Both the position numbers and the translations under genes were made by a program. Of a DNA stretch of 64,000 nt, positions 35,701-45,369 are shown in pieces. Numbering within the stretch: position 1 is the first letter of the stretch; each line of letters begins with the position of its first letter. Source of the DNA: Pseudomonas fluorescens (GTDB lineage: Bacteria > Pseudomonadota > Gammaproteobacteria > Pseudomonadales > Pseudomonadaceae); contig NZ_CABVHU010000016.1 in NCBI RefSeq assembly GCF_902497855.1, positions 62,001-126,000 of the forward strand, written 5' to 3'. Under the pieces are notes generated by a model, which was not told where the DNA came from, did no database searches, and saw only the letters and a program-made list of their open reading frames with translations.

Positions 35701-36521
35701 GGCAGGCCGTAAACCAGTACATCGGACCAGAACGTTCGATGATCGAGGACGTTGCCGACCCAGTGCTCCTGGATTGCGCTGATTTCTTCCGGGGTCATAT
35801 CGGCCAGGACCTTGTCCAGGATGCCCACCAGCATCTTGTTGTCCTTGGGCACGCCCATGGCCAGTTGATAGCGATAGGGGGTCTCGCCGCTGACATAAAG
35901 CCCGTCGAGCTTGAGCTGGCGCAGGCTCCAGATGCTGGAGGCGAGATCGCCGACTACGGCGTCCACCTCATCGGTGGCCAGTGCCTGCAAGGCTGAGCTG
36001 ACATTGGGCATTGCCACCAGGTTCAGGTCAGGGTGGTGCGTACGCAGCAGCTCATGGGGGGCGTAATTGTCCACCACGGCGATTTTCAGGCCGTACAGGT
36101 CTGCCAGTTTGCGCGGCTGGGGGCCTCCGACATGGGCAAGAATGACGATCGGAAAGTCCAGGTAGGGGCGGGTGAACGACAGGTAAGTCTGACGCTCCGG
36201 GGTCGACATGATGCCGGGCAGCAGGTCCAGCTTCGCTTGTTTGGCCTGCTCGAGGACAACCGTCCAGCTGACCGGCTCGATGGGCGTGAGCTTGATGGCC
36301 AGGCGTTGCCGAATCATGTTGATGTAGTCCGCGGCCAGGCCCTGGTAGCGGCCCTGATCGTCGCGAAACTCGAAGGGCGGCCACGACGCATCGACGCCCA
36401 GGCGCAAGTCCGGGTGAGCCGCCAGCCAGCTACGTTCTTCGTCGGTCAGAGTCAGCGCGCCAGCCGTTGCGGTCCAGGTTATCAGCGACAGCAAAAAAAG
36501 CACGGTCGGCAGTCTGGGCAT
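32775..36521 (-). CDS. rmcA: RmcA-like redox/c-di-GMP dual GGDEF-EAL protein
   Basis: The 1248 aa membrane protein has a signal peptide (1-22), a periplasmic solute-binding (SBP3) domain to about 265 and one transmembrane helix near 275-297. Four PAS domains follow (about 320-810), then GGDEF (motif GGDEF at 887-891) and EAL (EALIRW at 1015). RmcA of P. aeruginosa (PA0575) has this layout and sits next to rpoD; it degrades c-di-GMP in response to cellular redox state via PAS-bound flavin. The EAL motif and downstream catalytic residues look intact; net activity is inferred from the family. Start at 36521 precedes the signal peptide. Confidence 0.88.
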   Translation of the reverse strand: MPRLPTVLFLLSLITWTATAGALTLTDEERSWLAAHPDLRLGVDASWPPFEFRDDQGRYQGLAADYINMIRQRLAIKLTPIEPVSWTVVLEQAKQAKLDLLPGIMSTPERQTYLSFTRPYLDFPIVILAHVGGPQPRKLADLYGLKIAVVDNYAPHELLRTHHPDLNLVAMPNVSSALQALATDEVDAVVGDLASSIWSLRQLKLDGLYVSGETPYRYQLAMGVPKDNKMLVGILDKVLADMTPEEISAIQEHWVGNVLDHRTFWSDVLVYGLPGLLLLISVLAVVIRINRRLSSEIARRVDLEQELRSSEYHYRGLVESLSAIAWEARITDFTYSYVSPHAEALLGYPLSHWLIPGFWRNIIHPADLTRAQTFCDQEVLAGRDHSLDYRVITADGRCLWVRDIVSLIEHGHEPVMRGLMIDISDAKRTEEALRLSEQKFASVFQQCPDILVIARLSDGCLLEVNNAFEEQIGLKAEDVIGRSATDLNIWGIPGVGPGLLQRLQAGSIRNLEMPFRRNNGQVFTGLISAEPFDLDTTPALVVVVRDISQLKETQQQLQTSEEKFAKAFHASPDGLLLSRQSDGLLLEVNEGFSRITGFNSAMSVDRSALELGIWVNLNERKQMLDLLHRDGFVRDFSCHIRRSDGQIRLCEVSSRPLPIGDEDCMLTIARDITERHLMQEKLQQAATVFESTAEGVLITDTQQHISAVNRAFTEITGYSESEALGHTPRLLASGLHDSAFYAAMWHQLTAEGHWQGEISNRRKNGELYPSWLTISAVRNRDKFITHFVAVFADISSLKHAQAKLDYQAHHDPLTGLPNRTLFESRLLTALNNQQENGGQGAVLFLDLDRFKHINDSLGHPVGDLLLKGIAVRLKEQLRDIDTVARLGGDEFIILLPGLQQSSDADNIATKLLNCFSAPFQAGVHEFFISASIGTSLYPKDGCDVATLVKNADAAMYRSKAKGRNRVESYTRDLTAQASERVALEHELRRAIERNELFLHYQPKISLDNHRLVGAEALIRWRHPTFGDVPPEHFIPLAEENGMILQIGDWVLETACRQMYEWNQVYECLGPLSVNLAGAQLRQPNLLGRIEQLLKDNGLRPDFLQLEITENFIMSQAEEALAVLHQLKHLGVQLAIDDFGTGYSSLSYLKRLPLDILKIDQSFVRGLPDDPHDAAIVRAIIALGRSMQFTVIAEGVETLAQQQFLTAEGCEQIQGYIVSLPLQPAEFAATFLRTAKLDFSDSTAGKPSL

Positions 36522-36610
36522 AACAATCTCGTTGCGGCACGGGGGAATGTGTCGAGTGTAGACGGGCAATCAGGCGGGAGTGAAGCGTGGGGAATTTTAT
36601 CTGCAAAAAG

Positions 36611-36641
36611 CAAAACCCCCGGCCTGGGCCGGGGGTTTTTT
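36611..36641. terminator. Terminator downstream of rpoD
   Basis: Long stem AACCCCCGGCC / GGCCGGGGGTT with T runs on both sides, two bases from the rpoD stop on the minus strand. Confidence 0.9.
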
Positions 36642-36643
36642 GA

Positions 36644-38491
<1,848 letters not shown>

Positions 38492-38558
38492 AACACCCTA
38501 TCCACTGAAGGTCTTGGCGGGCAAAAAACAAGCCGAGGATTATACCTGAGCTATGACC

Positions 38559-40526
38559 TCACGCGCCAGTTGAGGTCGGGCTTGATGCGGAAACATTGCG
38601 ACTTAAAAGGTCGCGCAGTTGATTTTTCTCGTCGCTGGTCAGTTCACTTTGACGTGCTTTCCTGAGCAGTTGTTCCAGGTTTCGCTCGCGTTGGCGGGCT
38701 GACAAGCTATTAATGGTGTCGAAAAACTGTTGTTCAAGGTTATCTCCGTCAATCAGCCATTCCTTTTCTGCCAGCGCCTTGAGCAAACGTCCTTGCTCGG
38801 TACCGTGCCAACGCGCGATCAACTGAAATGAGTTTAGCTTGGGATTCTTCTGTACGGCTTCGAGCAGTGCCACCAGCAATTGTGTATTGGTGTGATCTTC
38901 GGCGGCAAAGTGTCCGGCATCTTCGACTTTTTTGGCCAGTTGCGGGTGATGCAGCAGCGTTCGCAGCGCAGCCAGGGTTGGCGGTTCTACGGCGGCCGGC
39001 ACCCGTGGAGCACGCGGTTGATCGCGATCACCGCCGCGCTTGCCGTTCTTGTCCCAGGGTTTTTTGTCCCATTTTTTTCCGCCGGCGCCGGGTTTCTTCG
39101 GCGTCCATTCCTGCTGCGGCACATACATTTCTTGTGCCTGCGGCTGATGGTAGTCGCTGTAATCCGGCGTGGCGTCGTAATCGATGCCCGGGTCGTACGC
39201 CGGTGGCGCTTCCTGGGGGGCGCTTTGCACCAGCTGGCTTACCGCTTGACCGCTAAGGCCGGTGATTTCGCTCAGTCGTTGACGCATGAGGATGCGCAGG
39301 TTGGCGCCCGGGACCTTGTCGATCAGCGGCGCGGCGAGGGTGGCCATGTGGGCCTTGCCTTCGAGCGAGCGCGGGTCCGATTCTTCTGTCAGCTGCTGGA
39401 AAAAATAGTCCGCCAATGGCTGGGCATGCTGGTTGATGCGCGCGCGGAAAGCGTCGGTGCCTTCGGAGCGGACCAAAGTGTCCGGGTCCTCGCCCTCAGG
39501 CAGGAACAGGAAGCGCGCCCGGCGCCCGTCTTGCAGGCAGGGAAGGGTGGCCTCCAGCGCCCGCCACGCGGCGTTACGGCCCGCCTGGTCGCCGTCGAAG
39601 CAGAACAGCACGTTGGGCACGACGCGAAACAGGCGCTTCAAATGCTCTTCGCTGGTGGCGGTGCCCAAGGTGGCTACGGCATTGCGCAGGCCTTGCTGGG
39701 CCAGGGCAATAACGTCCATATAGCCTTCGACGACGATGATTTCGTCGAGGTTGCGGTTGTGCTTGCGTGCTTCATAGAGGCCGTAGAGTTCCTGGCCTTT
39801 ATGGAATACCGGGGTTTCCGGCGAGTTCAGGTATTTCGGCTTGTCGTCGCCCAATACCCGGCCGCCGAAAGCAATGATGCGCCCGCGGCTGTCGCGGATC
39901 GGAAACATCACGCGATCGCGAAAGCGGTCATAGCGTTTGCCGGTTTCGGCGTTTTCGATCAGCAGGCCGGCATCGACCATGGCTTTTTGTTGCAGGGTGT
40001 CGCTGCTCAAATGCTTGAACAGGTTGTCCCAGCCGGGCGGGGCGAAGCCGAGGCCGAAGTCCCGGGCGATTTCGCCCGTTAGCCCGCGTCCCTTCAAGTA
40101 ATCCACAGCGGCTTTGCGCGATGGATGGTTTTTGAGAGCCTGACGGTAAAAGTCGGCGGCAGCCGTGAGCAGCGGGTACAGTGGCGAATCGGTCGGCTGT
40201 CGCGGTTTGTGCGGGCGGCCGCTTTCTTCGCGGGGGATCTCCATGCCGGCGGCTTTGGCCAGTTCTTCGACAGCCTGGACGAAATCCAGGTTGTCGTGGT
40301 CCATCATGAAGCCGAGGGCATTGCCGCCAGCGCCGCAGCCGAAGCAGTAATAGAACTGTTTGTCGGGGCTGACGCTGAATGACGGGGTTTTTTCTTTGTG
40401 AAAGGGGCAGCAGGCGGTGTAGTTCTTGCCGGCCTTTTTCATTTGCAGGCGCGAGCTGACCACATCGACGATGTCGGTGCGGTTCAGAAGGTCGTCAATG
40501 AAGCTCTGGGGAATTAGCCCGGCCAT
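38559..40526 (-). CDS. dnaG: DNA primase
   Basis: The 655 aa protein lays RNA primers at replication forks. It has the N-terminal zinc-binding domain (CCPFHKEKTPSFSVSPDKQ, then YCFGCGAGGNALGF, residues 39-75). Its TOPRIM core includes EIIVVEGYMDVIALAQQG near 260, and a C-terminal DnaB-binding domain follows about 510. A low-complexity linker rich in Lys, Pro and Asp lies near 460-500. Start at 40526 (MAGLIPQSFIDDLL) is the family start. Confidence 0.97.
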   Translation of the reverse strand: MAGLIPQSFIDDLLNRTDIVDVVSSRLQMKKAGKNYTACCPFHKEKTPSFSVSPDKQFYYCFGCGAGGNALGFMMDHDNLDFVQAVEELAKAAGMEIPREESGRPHKPRQPTDSPLYPLLTAAADFYRQALKNHPSRKAAVDYLKGRGLTGEIARDFGLGFAPPGWDNLFKHLSSDTLQQKAMVDAGLLIENAETGKRYDRFRDRVMFPIRDSRGRIIAFGGRVLGDDKPKYLNSPETPVFHKGQELYGLYEARKHNRNLDEIIVVEGYMDVIALAQQGLRNAVATLGTATSEEHLKRLFRVVPNVLFCFDGDQAGRNAAWRALEATLPCLQDGRRARFLFLPEGEDPDTLVRSEGTDAFRARINQHAQPLADYFFQQLTEESDPRSLEGKAHMATLAAPLIDKVPGANLRILMRQRLSEITGLSGQAVSQLVQSAPQEAPPAYDPGIDYDATPDYSDYHQPQAQEMYVPQQEWTPKKPGAGGKKWDKKPWDKNGKRGGDRDQPRAPRVPAAVEPPTLAALRTLLHHPQLAKKVEDAGHFAAEDHTNTQLLVALLEAVQKNPKLNSFQLIARWHGTEQGRLLKALAEKEWLIDGDNLEQQFFDTINSLSARQRERNLEQLLRKARQSELTSDEKNQLRDLLSRNVSASSPTSTGA

Positions 40527-41008
40527 GGCGTTCTCGTCATCTGCGCTGAAATGGGCCCGAAACAAAGGGCAGCCGAATGCGGGTCATTGTTGAAGGCGCG
40601 CAAAATATACGGCTCGACCAGTGTCGTCTGCGTAATCGTTGTCGGGAAGTGTATCTGCCGAAAATCCACTGACGTTAGTGCCAATCAGTATTCGACTATT
40701 TGAAAATATTGCGCTGAAATCCGCTGCGGCCAGTCGATGGCCTCGGATCGCTCATAAGCGGGCACGCAAGAAGGTACCTTGGGCTGATCGTCGTGAGAGG
40801 AATCAGTGGGTGTGCTCGTCAGTAGCCTTGGAAGGCTCGTCAGAAAAGACGTGCACCGCTGGCAAAAGAGCCAGGTCTGACGCTGTGAAGCAGGTTTGTC
40901 TCGGTCGCGTCTGCGGCTTTGACGGTGAAGCATCAAGCGTATTCCGCAAATGCCATTAGCCCGGCTGAGGGCCGGGCTTGGCAGAAGCTTGCTACGAACG
41001 TCTGTGTA
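40527..41008. other. Non-coding interval between dnaG and rpsU
   Basis: These 482 bases contain no open frame resembling a known protein. A hairpin AGCCCGGC / GCCGGGCTT at 40958-40978 lies after rpsU on the minus strand and may partly terminate it. P. aeruginosa carries a GatB/YqeY gene in this place; P. putida, as I recall, does not. Confidence 0.5.
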
Positions 41009-41224
41009 TTAGTACAGACGAACGGCGCGGCGCTGTTCGCGCTGAACTTTCTTGGCGTGACGCTTAACAGCGGCTGCTGCTTTACGCTTACGCTCAGAAG
41101 TAGGCTTCTCGTAGAATTCGCGGCTACGAACTTCAGCCAGTACACCGGCTTTTTCGCAGGAGCGCTTGAAACGACGCAGAGCTACGTCGAAGGGTTCGTT
41201 CTCTTTTACTTTGACGGCTGGCAT
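41009..41224 (-). CDS. rpsU: 30S ribosomal protein S21
   Basis: The 71 aa basic protein ([20 protein letters not shown] and an Arg/Lys-rich C-terminus ending RRAVRLY) is bacterial S21, needed for initiation on natural mRNAs. It stands at the head of the dnaG-rpoD locus and is divergent from tsaD. Confidence 0.98.
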
Positions 41225-41423
41225 CCAGAGCTACCTTCATTCATTACCGGGGTCAACATCCTCGTGGCAAAAGAGCACTTGAAGACGTCGGTTTTTAAGG
41301 GTTGCGGATGTTAACCCCTCATCGCTCGGAATGCAAAGCCTCTGATCGAAAACCGCTGGTCGGGGCATCCCGTGGCGACTATTATGCGCGCCTTCGAATT
41401 CAGCCTAAACAAGGCGCAAACCC

Positions 41424-42449
41424 ATGCTAGTACTGGGATTAGAAACCTCCTGCGACGAAACCGGTGTCGCACTTTACGACAGTGAACGCGGCCTGCTGGC
41501 CGACGCGCTGTTCAGCCAGATCGACCTGCACCGTGCCTATGGCGGTGTGGTGCCGGAGCTGGCTTCGCGTGACCACGTCAAGCGCATGCTGCCCTTGATT
41601 CGTCAGGTGTTGGCTGAAGCCGACTGCGTGCCGACCGAAATCGACGCAATCGCCTATACCGCGGGTCCCGGGCTGGTCGGTGCGCTTTTGGTGGGCGCTT
41701 CCTGCGCCCAGGCGCTGGCCTTTGCCTGGGGCATTCCGGCTCTCGGCGTGCACCACATGGAAGGCCATTTGCTGGCGCCGATGCTGGAGGCGCAACCGCC
41801 GCAATTTCCGTTCGTCGCTTTGTTGGTGTCGGGCGGTCATACGCAGCTGGTTCAGGTCGACGGTATCGGTCAATACACGCTCTTGGGCGAGACCCTCGAC
41901 GATGCTGCCGGTGAAGCATTCGACAAGACCGCGAAGATGATGGGTCTCAATTATCCGGGTGGCCCGGAAATCGCGCGTCTGGCGGAGCAAGGGGTGGCAG
42001 GACGATTCACTTTTCCGCGTCCGATGTGTGACCGTCCCGGCCTGGCGTTCAGCTTCAGCGGCTTGAAAACCTTCGCCCTGAACACTTGGCAGCAATGCGT
42101 CAGCGCCGGGGACGACAGCGAGCAAGCCCGTTGCGACATCTCGCTGGCGTTCCAGCAGGCCGTGGTGGAGACTTTGACCATCAAGTGCAAGCGTGCCCTG
42201 AAACATGCAGGTATGAAGCGCCTGGTGATCGCTGGGGGCGTCAGCGCCAACAAGGCATTGCGCACTTCTCTGGAGAAAATGCTCGGGGACATGCGCGGCG
42301 ATGTGTTCTATGCCCGTCCGGAGTTCTGTACGGATAATGGCGCGATGATTGCCTTTGCCGGTTGCCAGCGCTTGCAGGCTGGCCAGCATGAAAGCCTGGC
42401 GATCAGTGTTCAGGCGCGCTGGCCGATGGAGCAATTGACGGCGCTGTGA
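41424..42449 (+). CDS. tsaD: tRNA N6-adenosine threonylcarbamoyltransferase
   Basis: Kae1/TsaD protein that transfers threonylcarbamoyl to A37 of ANN-decoding tRNAs with TsaB and TsaE. The 341 aa protein has the metal-binding His111 and His115 (VHHMEGH), the opening LGLETSCDETGVALYD and SGGHTQL near 136. It is transcribed divergently from rpsU. Confidence 0.97.
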   Translation: MLVLGLETSCDETGVALYDSERGLLADALFSQIDLHRAYGGVVPELASRDHVKRMLPLIRQVLAEADCVPTEIDAIAYTAGPGLVGALLVGASCAQALAFAWGIPALGVHHMEGHLLAPMLEAQPPQFPFVALLVSGGHTQLVQVDGIGQYTLLGETLDDAAGEAFDKTAKMMGLNYPGGPEIARLAEQGVAGRFTFPRPMCDRPGLAFSFSGLKTFALNTWQQCVSAGDDSEQARCDISLAFQQAVVETLTIKCKRALKHAGMKRLVIAGGVSANKALRTSLEKMLGDMRGDVFYARPEFCTDNGAMIAFAGCQRLQAGQHESLAISVQARWPMEQLTAL

Positions 42450-42471
42450 TGAGCGGTGTTCACGTGCGGTA

Positions 42472-43041
42472 TTAAAAATGCCGTTCGCGCCCGGCAAGCA
42501 GGTCGCGTAGATTGCCGCGATGACGCCAGACGATCAGCCCTGTGAGCGCGCTCATGGGCAGCAGTGCTGCTGGTTCTTGCCAGGCCAGCAATGGCAGGGT
42601 CAGCGGCGTGGCGATCAATGCGGCAAGCGAGCTGGTGCGGGTCAGGTAGAACGTCAGCAGCCAGGCGCAGACGGCCAGCAGTGCTGCAGGCGGATAGAGG
42701 CCCAGTAACATTCCGGCAGCGGTGGCGACACCCTTGCCACCGCGAAAGCGGAAGTACAATGGGAACAGGTGGCCGATGACGGCACAGATGCCGATCCAGG
42801 CCTGTTCCTGCAGCAAAAGCCCCGCAGCGCCTGCAATCAGCACCGGCAGCAGGCCCTTGCAGAGGTCGCCGAGCAGGGTCAGGGTGGCGAGCTTTTTGCC
42901 GGCCAGGCGCAGCATGTTGGTGGCACCGGCATTGCCCGAGCCACTCATTCGCGGGTCGGGGGTACCGGTCAGGCGGCTGAGCAAAATGGCAAAGGACAGA
43001 GAGCCGAGCAGGTAGGCGAGGGTCGCCAGTAACCAAAACAT
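42472..43041 (-). CDS. plsY: Glycerol-3-phosphate acyltransferase PlsY
   Basis: The 189 aa inner-membrane protein acylates glycerol-3-phosphate from acyl-phosphate, the first step of phospholipid synthesis. It has several hydrophobic helices and the loops SGNAGATNMLR (35-45) and RFRGGKGVATAAG (98-110), conserved in PlsY. It is convergent with tsaD and divergent from folB. Confidence 0.95.
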   Translation of the reverse strand: MFWLLATLAYLLGSLSFAILLSRLTGTPDPRMSGSGNAGATNMLRLAGKKLATLTLLGDLCKGLLPVLIAGAAGLLLQEQAWIGICAVIGHLFPLYFRFRGGKGVATAAGMLLGLYPPAALLAVCAWLLTFYLTRTSSLAALIATPLTLPLLAWQEPAALLPMSALTGLIVWRHRGNLRDLLAGRERHF

Positions 43042-43115
43042 GCTAACTATTCCGGGCGAGGACGCCCTGATTCTAACGGCGCATTGCGCCCTTGTCGTGC
43101 AGCGGAGAAGAGTGC

Positions 43116-43472
43116 TTGGACAGAGTGTTTATCGAGGGCCTGGAAGTCGACACCGTGATTGGTGCCTACGACTGGGAGCGAGGCATCCGACAGTGCTTGC
43201 GTCTTGATCTGAGCTTCGCCTGGGATAATCGCCCGGCCGCTGCCGGTGACGACCTGACCCTGGCGCTCGATTACGCGAGCGTTTCCTCGCGCATCCAGGC
43301 GTTTGCCGAGCAGGCGCAGTACCAGTTGGTCGAGACGTTTGCCGAACGCCTGGTTGAGGTCCTGATGGGTGAGTTCAACATCACCTGGATGCGCCTGAAG
43401 CTGACCAAGCCAGGTGCGGTCCCGGCTGCCACGGGTGGTGTGGGCGTGGAGATCGAGCGCGGATGTCGCTGA
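43116..43472 (+). CDS. folB: Dihydroneopterin aldolase
   Basis: The 118 aa enzyme cleaves dihydroneopterin to 6-hydroxymethyl-dihydropterin in folate synthesis. It begins with DRVFIEGLEVDTVIGAYDWE after a TTG start at 43116 with GGAGAAG upstream, the start seen in other pseudomonads. The open frame to 43092 adds unrelated residues. It overlaps folK by ten bases, and their products act in sequence. Confidence 0.92.
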   Translation: MDRVFIEGLEVDTVIGAYDWERGIRQCLRLDLSFAWDNRPAAAGDDLTLALDYASVSSRIQAFAEQAQYQLVETFAERLVEVLMGEFNITWMRLKLTKPGAVPAATGGVGVEIERGCR

Positions 43473-43981
43473 CTCAGGTGTATCTCGGGCTCGGCAGCAA
43501 TATCGAGCGTGAATCCCATTTGCAGGCTGGCCTGGAGGCCTTGGCAGGTTTTCTGGTGGATATACGCTGCTCGGCGGTATTCGAAAGCCAGCCGGTGGGG
43601 ATCAAAAGCGGGCCGTTTTTCAACTTCGTGGTCTCGGCCTACACCGATCTGCCGCTGATGGAGCTGGACCGTCGATTGAAATTCATCGAGGCGGACAACG
43701 GCCGTTACGCGCCGGACCGCAAGGGTTTGCCGCTGGACATCGACGTGCTGCTGTTTGGTGATCTGGTGGGCAATTTCGATGGTTTGATGTTGCCGCGGGC
43801 GGAAATCCTGAAGAATGCCTTCGTATTGTGGCCGTTGTCGTTGATAGCGCCGGATCGCGTGCATCCGGGCGTCGGCAAAAGTTTTGCGACGTTGTGGGGT
43901 GAGGCGCGGATTGATCAGGTGTTGGCGCCGGTGGCGTTTGAGTGGCGTGGTCAGCAGCTGACGCCTTCGAATTTGTTGTGA
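43463..43981 (+). CDS. folK: 2-amino-4-hydroxy-6-hydroxymethyldihydropteridine pyrophosphokinase
   Basis: The 172 aa protein transfers pyrophosphate from ATP to hydroxymethyl-dihydropterin. Visible family features are VYLGLGSNIERESHL at the start and PLDIDVLLFGD near residue 92, which holds the two metal-binding Asp. It is translationally coupled to folB. Confidence 0.92.
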   Translation: MSLTQVYLGLGSNIERESHLQAGLEALAGFLVDIRCSAVFESQPVGIKSGPFFNFVVSAYTDLPLMELDRRLKFIEADNGRYAPDRKGLPLDIDVLLFGDLVGNFDGLMLPRAEILKNAFVLWPLSLIAPDRVHPGVGKSFATLWGEARIDQVLAPVAFEWRGQQLTPSNLL

Positions 43982-44009
43982 TCGGACTGACGTCTTCGTC
44001 GGATCTGCG

Positions 44010-44074
44010 TCCGGAGCCGGCTCGCTCCCACAGGGTTGGCGTAAACCTGTGGGAGCGGGCTTGCCCGCGATAGC
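44010..44074. repeat. REP doublet between folK and cca
   Basis: Opposed units GAGCCGGCTCGCTCCCACAG (44014-44033) and CTGTGGGAGCGGGCTTGCCC (44047-44066) in the gap between two convergent genes. Confidence 0.75.
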
Positions 44075-44076
44075 TT

Positions 44077-45306
44077 TCAGACAGACGCCATCTCTTTGTA
44101 AGCCTTCAGTGCCTTGAGGCGTTCACGCTTGATCGCCTCGCCCAGCTCCGGCCCTTTGAATCCCTTCTCCAGCAACGGCTGAACCGCCACGCTGCGGGCT
44201 GCATTCGCCGCCCCGCGTAAATAATCCGCCTGTGGATAACTTCGTTGCTCCAGCCCTTTGCGACCACGGGCGTCCATTTCGCACGCCGCGATAAATTCCT
44301 CGAACCGTTGCGGTCGACGGTAGATGTCGAAACTCTGCAGCAGCTCCAGCAAGGTCGACGCCTTCAGTTCGAGGGCGCGATGGCCATGAGTATGATATTC
44401 GCCCACCAGCATCGCCAGTTCCTGGCAGTCCCTCGGCGCCTTGAAGCGTTGATTGACCGCCTTGATCAGCTTTAACCCCTTGTGCTCATGGGCAATGTGG
44501 CGGGGCCATTCTTCCTCGGGCGTCAATCCTTTTCCCAGGTCGTGCAGCAGGCAGGCCCAGCGCACCGTCAGCGGTTGTTTGTACTGCGCAGCTTGCTCGA
44601 GCACGCTCAGGGTATGCACGCCAGTGTCGATTTCCGGATGATGGGCTGGCGGTTGCGGTACGCCGAACAGTGCATCGACTTCCGGCATCAGCACCTTGAG
44701 CGCGCCACACTCGCGCAGCACCTCAATGAACACCTGTGGCCGATCTTCCAGCAGTGCGCGAGAAATTTCCTTCCAGCTCCGCTCCGCGGTCAAGGCCTGC
44801 AACTCGCCCGACTCGCTGAGTTGGCGCATCAATTCCAGTGTTTCGGGCGCAACGGTGAAACCCAAATCGGCGTAACGCGCCGCAAAGCGGGCAACACGTA
44901 GAACCCTGAGGGGATCTTCGGCAAACGCGGGGGAAACGTGTCGAAGCAGGCGGGCCTCGAGATCGCGCCGGCCATGGTAGGGATCCGTCAGGTGCTGTTG
45001 CTCGTCTTCAGCCATGGCATTGATCGTCAAATCGCGACGGATCAAGTCTTCTTCGAGGGTGACTTCAGGGCTGGCGTGAAAGGTGAAGCCGCCGTAACCG
45101 CGCCCGCTTTTGCGTTCGGTCCGGGCGAGGGCGTATTCCTCACCGCTTTTTGGGTGAAGAAACACCGGAAAGTCCGCGCCCACCGGGCGAAAGCCCTTGG
45201 CGAGCATTTCTTCGGTGGTCGCGCCCACCACGACCCAATCGATATCGGTGACAGGTTTGCCCAGCAGGCGATCGCGAACGGCGCCACCGACTTTATAAAT
45301 CTGCAT
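44077..45306 (-). CDS. cca: Multifunctional CCA-adding enzyme
   Basis: The 409 aa tRNA nucleotidyltransferase builds or repairs the 3' CCA end. The nucleotidyltransferase head has GGAVRDRLLG and the catalytic pair in VTDIDWVVVG. An HD phosphohydrolase domain follows with CLLHDLGKGLTPEEEW near 250. This is the class with 2',3'-cyclic phosphatase activity typical of gamma-proteobacteria. Confidence 0.95.
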   Translation of the reverse strand: MQIYKVGGAVRDRLLGKPVTDIDWVVVGATTEEMLAKGFRPVGADFPVFLHPKSGEEYALARTERKSGRGYGGFTFHASPEVTLEEDLIRRDLTINAMAEDEQQHLTDPYHGRRDLEARLLRHVSPAFAEDPLRVLRVARFAARYADLGFTVAPETLELMRQLSESGELQALTAERSWKEISRALLEDRPQVFIEVLRECGALKVLMPEVDALFGVPQPPAHHPEIDTGVHTLSVLEQAAQYKQPLTVRWACLLHDLGKGLTPEEEWPRHIAHEHKGLKLIKAVNQRFKAPRDCQELAMLVGEYHTHGHRALELKASTLLELLQSFDIYRRPQRFEEFIAACEMDARGRKGLEQRSYPQADYLRGAANAARSVAVQPLLEKGFKGPELGEAIKRERLKALKAYKEMASV

Positions 45307-45369
45307 AAAAAACCTCCGTTAGCTCGACAGAATAACCTTTGCGTCGAACTTCCGGAGGCAGAAACAGGA

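Noticed and set aside
40527..41008. Loss of a GatB/YqeY gene between dnaG and rpsU
   Set aside because: P. aeruginosa has it here, but P. putida, as I recall, does not, so its absence is probably ordinary for this group.
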